A DNA stretch of 64,000 nt, taken from assembly GCA_021014325.1 (NCBI GenBank), contig CM037474.1, positions 22,438,488 through 22,502,487 of the forward strand. The letters are read 5' to 3'. A program made the position numbers and the translations under genes. Within the stretch, counting starts at the first letter, position 1. Every line of letters starts with the position of its first letter. The notes below the pieces were generated by a model. That model was not told where the DNA came from. It worked only from the letters and a program-made list of their open reading frames with translations, and did not search any database. Shown one piece after another: positions 48,801-57,800 of this stretch. This DNA is from Plazaster borealis. Taxonomy: Eukaryota; Echinodermata; Asteroidea; Forcipulatida; Labidiasteridae.

Positions 48801-51800
48801 TTCAAGAAAAAAACCGAAGGCAAACTTCGACCTTAGAGGCATGACCTCGAAGAAAAGGTCATACGATTTTGACGTTAACTTTTGAAATGTAGCCCCAGTC
48901 TTGATCTATCACATGCCCAATTATGAACATCATAGCTTTTATATTCAATGAGATACAGCAAATACCAAATGGTCATTTTTCAACTTTAAAAACGTTGTAA
49001 TTCGACACCTGATGACGTCATCATGACGTCATGAAAACTGTGCCGTCTTCATATTGAGGTTCAATTGTCTGATGAGTTTCAATGTTCAATTCAATTTCAA
49101 TCTTGAGTTATGCTCTAGAGAAGAGTTCTAGGGAAGAAGAAGAAGAAGATGGAGACGAAACAAAAACAGAACACTAGATATTGAGTTTTTGTCATGTGAC
49201 AAAAACAAGGTGTTCGTGGGGAGTGATTGAATGAATAAACATTCTACCTTATCAATCCAATGCCTGGTCCAGGAGTTATGAATTTTTCAAAAAAATTAAC
49301 ATCAACTTCCGGTTTGGACCGGAAGTCAAGGTCAAATAGGGGTCACATTTTGTGTAGCGCGTTTAGTTTATGAAGATGATTTAGATGATTGTATGGATTG
49401 TAAACCTCCAACGTTTTGTTGAAACATTAACTTTCAATTTCCGGTTTGAACCGGAAGTCAAGGTCAAATAAGGTCACAGTGTGTAGCGTTTCTTAAATCT
49501 TTGGAGCCCTTTCTGATGATGTATAGATGATAAAAATCCAATGTGTGGTTCAGGAGTTCTGTATTTTTCAAATATACAATTTCATCTTCCGGTTTGAACC
49601 GGAAAATCAAGGTCAAATGAGGTCACTTTTTGTGTAGCGTTTGTTGAACATTTAACGAACTTTCCAATGACGTATAAATTGTAAAAATCCAATGTGTGCT
49701 TCAGGAATTATGAATTTTGAAACATTAAATTTAAACTTCCGCTTTGAACCGAAAGTCAAGGTCAAACGGGGTTACAATTAGTGTAGCGTATGTTAGGTTT
49801 TATAAAGACCTTTCAGATGATGTATAGATTGTAAAAATCCAATATGTGGTTCAGGAGTTTCGAATTTTTCAAGTATTAGACGGATTATCTTTATGCCGTG
49901 GTGCGCAATAAACAAGGTAACACGCAGCGATGCTAAATGTATTCCTACATGTAGTTGATGTAAACTGAACTACACGTTCAATATACATGTGTCTGTACAC
50001 GTGCTATTACACTATCCCGCGTTATCAAAGTGGGTCAACACAAACGTGCGCTTTAATGCCGGTGGTTATAAGACAAGATGTAAATGTCAAAATGTTGTTA
50101 TTTCTGTGCAAAATATTGAGCAGGCTCAACGTTCTACAACCTGATGCAAAATTTATGCTGAAATGATAAGTAGTTTTTGAGATACGAATTTTCTGAAATT
50201 TTAAATATCCGGGTTGAACCGGAAGTCAAGGTCAAATGGGGTCACTTTTTGTGTAGCGTTTGTTGAGCCTTTAACGAACTTTCCGATGATGTATAGATTG
50301 TAAAAATCCAACATGTCGTTCATGGGTTATGATTTTATTTCAAATATTAAACTTTGATTTGATGTAATTCAATACCTGATGACGTCATCATGACATCAGC
50401 AAGTTTGTGTCGTCTTGATATTTAGGTTCAAATGTCTTATGAGTTTCAATATAAAATTCAATTTCAATCTTGAGTTATGCCGTAAATAAGCCCGAAAATG
50501 ATGTTTTTCAAGAAAAAAACCAAAGGCAAACTTCGACCTAGGGGCATGACCTCGAAGAAAAGGTCATACGATTTTGACGTTGACTTTTGAAATGTAGCCC
50601 CAGTCTTGATCTATCACATGCCCAATTATGAACATCATAGCTTTCATATTCAATGAGATACAGCAAATACCAAATGGTCATTTTTCAACTTAAAAAACGT
50701 TGTAATTCGACACCTGATGTTGTCATCATGACGTCATGAAAACTGTGCCGTCTTCATATTGAGGTTCAATTGTCTGATGAGTTTCAATGTTCGATTCAAT
50801 TCCAATCTTGAGTTATGCTCTAGAGAAGAGTTCTAGGGAAGAAGAAGAAGAAGATGGAGACGAAAAAAAACAGAACAAAATCAAGAGGTGTTCGTGCTCA
50901 TATTGCACGAACACCTAAAAATCAAGAGGTGTTCGTGCTCATATTGCACGAACACCTAAAAACACAACAATAACAAAGAGGTGTTCGTGCTCATATTGCA
51001 CGAACACCTAAAAACAAAACAAAAACAAGGAGGTGTTCGTGCTCATATTGCACGAACACCTAACAAACAAAAAACAGAACAAAAACAAAGAGGTGTTCGT
51101 GCTGAATTGCACGAACACCTAAAAAAACCAGAACAATAACAAGAGGTGTTCGTGCTCATATTGCACGAACATCTAAAAAAAAAAAACAGAACAATAACAA
51201 GAGGTGTTCGTGCTCATATTGCACGAACACCTAAAAAAACAGAACAATAACAAGAGGTGTTCGTGCTCATATTGCCAAACACCTAATAAATAAAAAATAG
51301 ATGAGTAATAAATAAACTAATAAATAACAAATTGGATAATTCATTCTTGAGAAATACTATGCTAGGTTTGAAATGTGGAGGCCATTGCCACCTTTTACCT
51401 CTTGGTATACAAATTATAGTTAACCATTCGTAAGAGTATAGTTTTTCTTTTTCGTGAATACTTGTTTATTATACCTTTTCGACCGTTTGGACAGCGAGCG
51501 TCATTTTGTTTATTGGGATGATCACATCCTAAGAAAAAAAAAGATTATTGTTAGTATAGACAATAATGACAATACAAGGCATTTGTGAACCAATTCAAGA
51601 AGATGGTAAAGGCTTGAGATGATCCTTTTAGAAGTGCTAGGAGGTCCTCTAGATCATGTCTTCTAAATCTATTCAGGATCGTCTTCGGTGGAAGAATTAT
51701 TCTTCCATCGAAGACGATCATCAGGGCATACCGGTGGAGCTTACTGATCAAGACATTAAAATGCAAAGGTTTTTATACCACTGTTTCTGTGTTTAGAACC

Positions 51801-54800
51801 ACCACAACTCATGCGAAAGGGAGAGAAAATTAACAATTGGGAGAGGACTAGAAGGTTGGTATTTTGCTTACCTGGAACTTCAAAATTGTAACTAACTCTT
51901 GTTTCGTAAGGATTGTCTTTGATATTATCCACTGGCATGGTTCGTACAGACACACTATAATTTCCACCTGGCCTTAAGCCACAGAATAGTGTGAAGGAAA
52001 ATTGAATATGATCAGCCTATTAAGGGAAAAAAGACTGTGTTAATTGAATATATACACGCTACTTATATTATAACACAATACATTTAACCCTTTTAGGTGA
52101 ATTGTCCCCATTCAAGATAGGCCTTTGGAGTAGTCTTGACCGGTGACGTTCGTTTTGTTAACGTATACTCGCCAATATCACAACAAATTACTGGGGAAGA
52201 GGTATCAGTATCAAAACAAACGTCTGGATCAAAACTAGCACCTTTTTAAAAACCCTTGGCTTAGGCTCCGTCTCCGGCTCCGGGCTCCGTTTAATGCTTG
52301 AAACACTGTTCAAAAATTACACTGCTCCATAATTGATGACAGAGCCCAAGCCGAGGTTCGGGAAAAGGTCTGAATTTTTAATCAGATTCGTAGACTTGCC
52401 CAGTCCCTCCGAGACAGTCGATGTTGCGCCCTCCATTCCGGCGACTAAAATTAGCGTAGCCAATCAAGACTATATTTGGAGTAGGCCTTCAGCCACGAGC
52501 GGCTTGTTAAAGCATTCATAGCCACCCATTATCAAGTAGAGCCTATATACCCTTAGCCACCGTAACAGTAAACAGCCACACAATTTGACTTTCGTCATTC
52601 AACCCATAATATTCATACTAATTTTCCCTGAAAAATTATTTCGATACATCAAAAACCATACCATGCTTGGTTGAAAATAGCCTTTAGCCAAGGCTTCCCG
52701 GATGGTTTACAAAACAAACAGCGTGACCCACTGCTAACATAAGTGAGCACAACAGTAGTGGCGCTGTTTGTGCTGTATCTGGGAGGCAAGGATGAGCGCC
52801 TTAACTAAAGGCTGAGTTGGCTGAGTTTTAAAAATACAGATATGACTAACTTGGTAAAGGCATGTTTAAAAACGGATGTTTGCAATGTTAACACAAAACA
52901 TATTACTTGCATTGTCTTTCCTCCAAACCTACCCTGTTATTTTCCAGAACGGCATAATAGTTTAATCCATTTGCGCCGAAGTTCAAATTAAAACAGAAGT
53001 AGTATAAGTTTTCTTCGTACGTCAGAGATCTCATTGCTATTTGTAAGCCTTTGGTTCTAGAAGAAGCTGAACAAAACAAGGAACGAATTTGGATGTATTA
53101 ATAGAAGCGAGTATATGAAATTATTTATTAGTTAATAATAATAATAATACTCAGTTTTTAGATGGGTTTTTACTCAGTTTTCACACCCGAAGAGCGTCCC
53201 GAAACACTCTACAGGTATGCAGAGCTATGCATTTTACATATTTGTGTATACAAATTATATGCATGTAGAACATGCATAAGGTGCTGTGACGAAAACTTAA
53301 TGCAGCCCACCATGCTTGAAACATCGGGCGAACCCCTTACACGTATAGACCCATTGCACAACGCGCAGCGTACTCACATTGGGTGTCAAAATCGTATACA
53401 AACATGCACAAAAGAGAGTTGACATCAAAAATGACGCGCATTGTTCGGAGGCGCGTTCCGCGTTGTGTTAAGGGGTCTATGGCCCTTTTCGAAACGACCG
53501 GCTTCGGCTTCGGATTCGGCTCAGGCTAGCTAGGCCCCTCAGTTGTTTTGACTAGACGCATGCTATGCGTTCAGGGATTCAGACGAGAGAACGGAGCCTC
53601 AGCCGAATCCAAAGCCGGCACAGAGAACAGCTATCGTCCAATGATCTGCCTCCTTTTTGAGAGTGTGACGTCATACGCAATGGGTCTATACAAGAAGTGT
53701 ACTGGGTTCTTTTGCGTGTATTACACAACACACGAGAGTGACGAGACCAACAAGTTTGCGTGCTTTCCGAAGGACAGTGTCAAGACTGGGACTGGAACTG
53801 CCACTCTGCTCTGATCAGAAACACCAAAGCATGAGTCAAGTACGCTTGACCGCTCGGCCACGACACGCGACAAAGTTAAATTAAATCTTTAAAAAGACAT
53901 TTAAAACATCAATGGTATGACAAAACATGTGTAACATTGAAAAATAAAGTGAGATAACACATGAGAACTACACAAAAAGCAGCACATAGTTGTGATAACA
54001 AAAAACATACAAAATTATCCAGGTAACTGTTTGTTTCACTATACTAAAAGGTAATAAAGGGACACGTTGCCTTGGATTGGGCGATTTGTGGGTTATAAAA
54101 AGCGTTTAAAAGCGTTCGTTATGAAATGAATATGGTTTGAAAGATGTTTTAAAAGTAGAACATAATGATCCACACAAATATACCTCGAAATTGTGTGGTT
54201 TTCCTTTTACTTCGTGAACTAACACGGTCCGCCATTTTGTAGAGCCAAATTCATCTTGACTCCTTTTTAGAAAATTTAGCTTGTGTATTTTTGGTAAATT
54301 GTACAGTATACCTTTTTTGGTACTGTATTGTATTTTTCTGAATTTGTATTAGCTCATGTATCCAGGGCCCCCAGGGAGAACGGTTCTTTGACAACTGATG
54401 GGGTTACCCTCTGGTAAAACAAGACGTCATGATGAAAGAAATATAGACAAGGAGATTTCGCCCTTGCACTCTTTCCCGCCGAAAAACCAAACTAACAAAA
54501 AGATTTACTTTAAACGTTTTTATAAACTCACTGTGTTCGTCGATGTTGTATGTGATGTTCACGCAAGAAGACTGTCTGCATGCTTTGCCCTGGCCTGGCG
54601 AACAGTTGAACTCTTTATTGGCGTCATGTACAAGTACATTTGTTGCTTTTCTGGGTCTATCGTGGACATCACCCGGTGGTGCAAATGGATTCCGACATTC
54701 TGTATATTATGTTGAAATCCCAATTTCATAAATGTATCAATTACTGCTTAAACAAGTTCTTGTTTGCGTTTGTTTTCTTAATAATAATAATAATAATAGT

Positions 54801-57800
54801 AGTAATAACAATAATAACAATTAAACAATGAAAGTCTGGGCAGGGTATGCATAAGAAGAAGTATTTTTCAAGATGACTCTCTGTCTCCGCTGCTGTTTGT
54901 TCTTGCACTGATGCCCCTGTCGATGATTGTAAGGAAGGTGAGTGCAGGTAATGTAATGAAGAAGGACGGATGTAAGATCAACCATCTGCTTTTTATGGAC
55001 GATTTGAAGTTGTTTACGAAGAATGAGGCCGAGATCGACTCTTTGGTGCAGACCGTCAGGATTTTCAGCGATGACATCGGGATGCAGTTCGGTCTGAAGA
55101 AATGTGCTTCAATGACCATGAGGAGGGGAAAGAGAATATACATTCCGATTCCGATGGGTGAGGAGGAGAGTTATCGGTATCTTGGTGTACTTTGATCGGA
55201 CCATGTTCTTCACAAGGAATCGAAGGTAAGGCTGGGGGCATAATACATCAGGCGGGTAAAGAAATGTTCGAAGTCTTAACTGAACGAACGGGGGGGGGAC
55301 ACATGATTAAGGCGATTAACACATGGCCAGTGTCTTTGATGAGGTACAGTGCGGGTATTGTCGAGTGGACTAACTATTTCCCCATTCCCTTACCTGACAA
55401 AATTTCACCCTGCGTCATCTGACAAAACTGTCTGGCAGGGATGTGGTCCTGTACAAAAAGAATTGATGGAAACAACAAATGTTTTATTGAAATGTTCAAT
55501 TTAAATACAGCTGCAGCAAACCAGACAAATCAACCATAAAGGCTTATAAATCCGTTGAACCTGAATGGAAAACATTTTGTGATATAGTACAATGCACGTG
55601 CTATAGGAACTATAGGAATTTAAAGGGTCCCTCAAAACATAAATTCATTGTAACAAAGGTGAAATTTGATGGAACGTAAATTTGTGGTTTTTGCAGACGA
55701 TAAGCCCAAGGTTTTTTAATATATTAAGGGAGTGAGTGTTGTAATAGAGGAGATTTAGCAAAGGCTTATCAGGCTAAGGCTGCAAAAGTGAAGAGGTATG
55801 GCGACAGAGGGCGCTATTTATGTTACATTGATGTCACAGGGGGGCTTAGTGGGTGTTATTGTGTTTTCCCCATTTTTAGATTTGTTTCGATTTTTCAAAA
55901 TGTGACATATTGTGTGTCACGTGGGGTTACCTAGGGTTTTAAACAAATGTAGCCTATGTGTAAATGTTTCATACAGTAGCGTGCTTTCAGTAACAGTGAA
56001 CACACCGTCCCTGGTATACTTTTAACATTACATGTATGAGCAGATTAATGGGGGAAAATAATAACACTGTTTTGGAATGTTGGTTTGTTTAATTGGTTTG
56101 TTGGTTATCCGTTTTCCTGTCAGTGATACTGCATGATATGCTGGTTTTTTTTACAAATGACCTGATTCCGGGTATTCTTCTAACATTACAACATGTATGA
56201 GCAGATTAATGGGGAAAACACAATTTGGTTCTGGGAAACACCAGCTTTAGAGTGCTTTGATCCTGGAGTCGATTCCATTTGAGGCATTTTTGTAATGTCG
56301 TGTAACCGAGTCACGAGAAAATAGTGAAAAACCGATTACACATTTGCATGTGTTATACAATGCATGAATAAAACGCTCATGAGCGATAAACTCCAATCGG
56401 AAATTAGTTTTATTTATTTCTCATCAAATATGGCATTTCAGACAGAAATATTTCTAGGGATGTGTTCTACTATCATCATCATTAGACCGTTTAAGTTTTA
56501 TGTAAACCTGTGATCTTAAAGAAAATTTTAATTACCGATTCTGTAACGTTCCTTTAAGTTCGCTTTTCTGAGAGTCCTTGGCTTCACAACCAGAATAAAT
56601 TAAATGAAATGAAGTGTGTACATATACATACAATTGTGCGCATTGCGCCAATCAGCAGTGTTCAAGCTCATCAGCCCATCCCAGCGGTCTTGGGTGAGAC
56701 CGGTGGGACCGAGCGAACCTTAACCCTCAAAATCCAACTATACATTTTGTTTTTTTATTTTCTTGGAATGAGTACTGATACCATAATGCAACGGTTACAC
56801 AAGGGAGATAAAGGGTTTTTAATGTAGGTTATTTTCTTTAATTTACGGAATTTAGGATAATCCTCTCATCTAATCCCTCTTTGAGACTATACCGTGCTTT
56901 ATCCTATTTATATATAATCTAGTCTGCAAGCGGTCAATCTCTTCTAAGGTCACTATTTTAATTACCTAATATTGCAATGAATGGAACAGCATTTTGGGAT
57001 AATCGTAAAGATCCTCCGGCATTGTTCGTTTTCACATAAACGGAGATCAACTAGCCAATAACCCAACCAAGAACCCAATGGAGAGAAGACAAGGAAGGAA
57101 GTTTCAGTTTTAGATGTGGAGGGAAAACCCCAGATAATTATTCCAGGGAAAATCCACGCAGTCAGGAAGTGATCCACGTAGTGCCCCCGGCGTGATTCAT
57201 ACCGAGGTCCTAGAGGTGGAAGGCGAGGAAAGATACCGTACCGTACCACTGCGCCAACTCGACCACCCACACACGATATGATAATGCATGGAGGCTCCTT
57301 TAAATATCCCCCTGCAGTTAACCCTAGCTGCAGATTTACACCACTGATTATACCGATCGAGTACTTTTGAATTTATTGCTCCTAATTCTATCCCAAATAC
57401 AATAACGATTTCCTAGATTAATTCTAAATGCTGCTTAACTATAAGATAAGTAAGAGGCCTTGAAATTAAGCAGTCTCAGAGATCAGATTAGATCAGAGGA
57501 TCATCCCCAATTTCCCACCCCACAGTAGTGTGGGCTGGGTCTACGAACGAATACTTACCTGTAGAGCGAATACTACATTTGCATTGTTCCCTATGCCGGT
57601 GTCGCATGCAATTATGTCCTCTATGCAATACTATCCGGCGGACATATTGCATATGCAATAATGTCCGCCGGACGGTTTTGCATATGCAATCGTGTCCGCC
57701 CGGGCGCTGATGCATAATGCAATTGTGTCCGCCCGGACACATTTGCATATGCAATCGTGTCCGCCCCCGTGCAAAACCGTCCTTGCAGTAAATTAAACGC

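Noticed and set aside
50886..51283. CRISPR array
   Set aside because: Repeats and spacers superficially fit, but spacers are similar A/C-rich sequence, lengths vary, there are no cas genes, and the DNA is an animal intron next to a satellite with the same motif.
57552..57584. Receptor exon ending at the consensus donor CTACAG|gtaagt (minus strand)
   Set aside because: No acceptor giving the needed length (1 mod 3) without stops; the region is part of the TTGCATATGCAA repeat. The exon at 55394-55448 fits instead.
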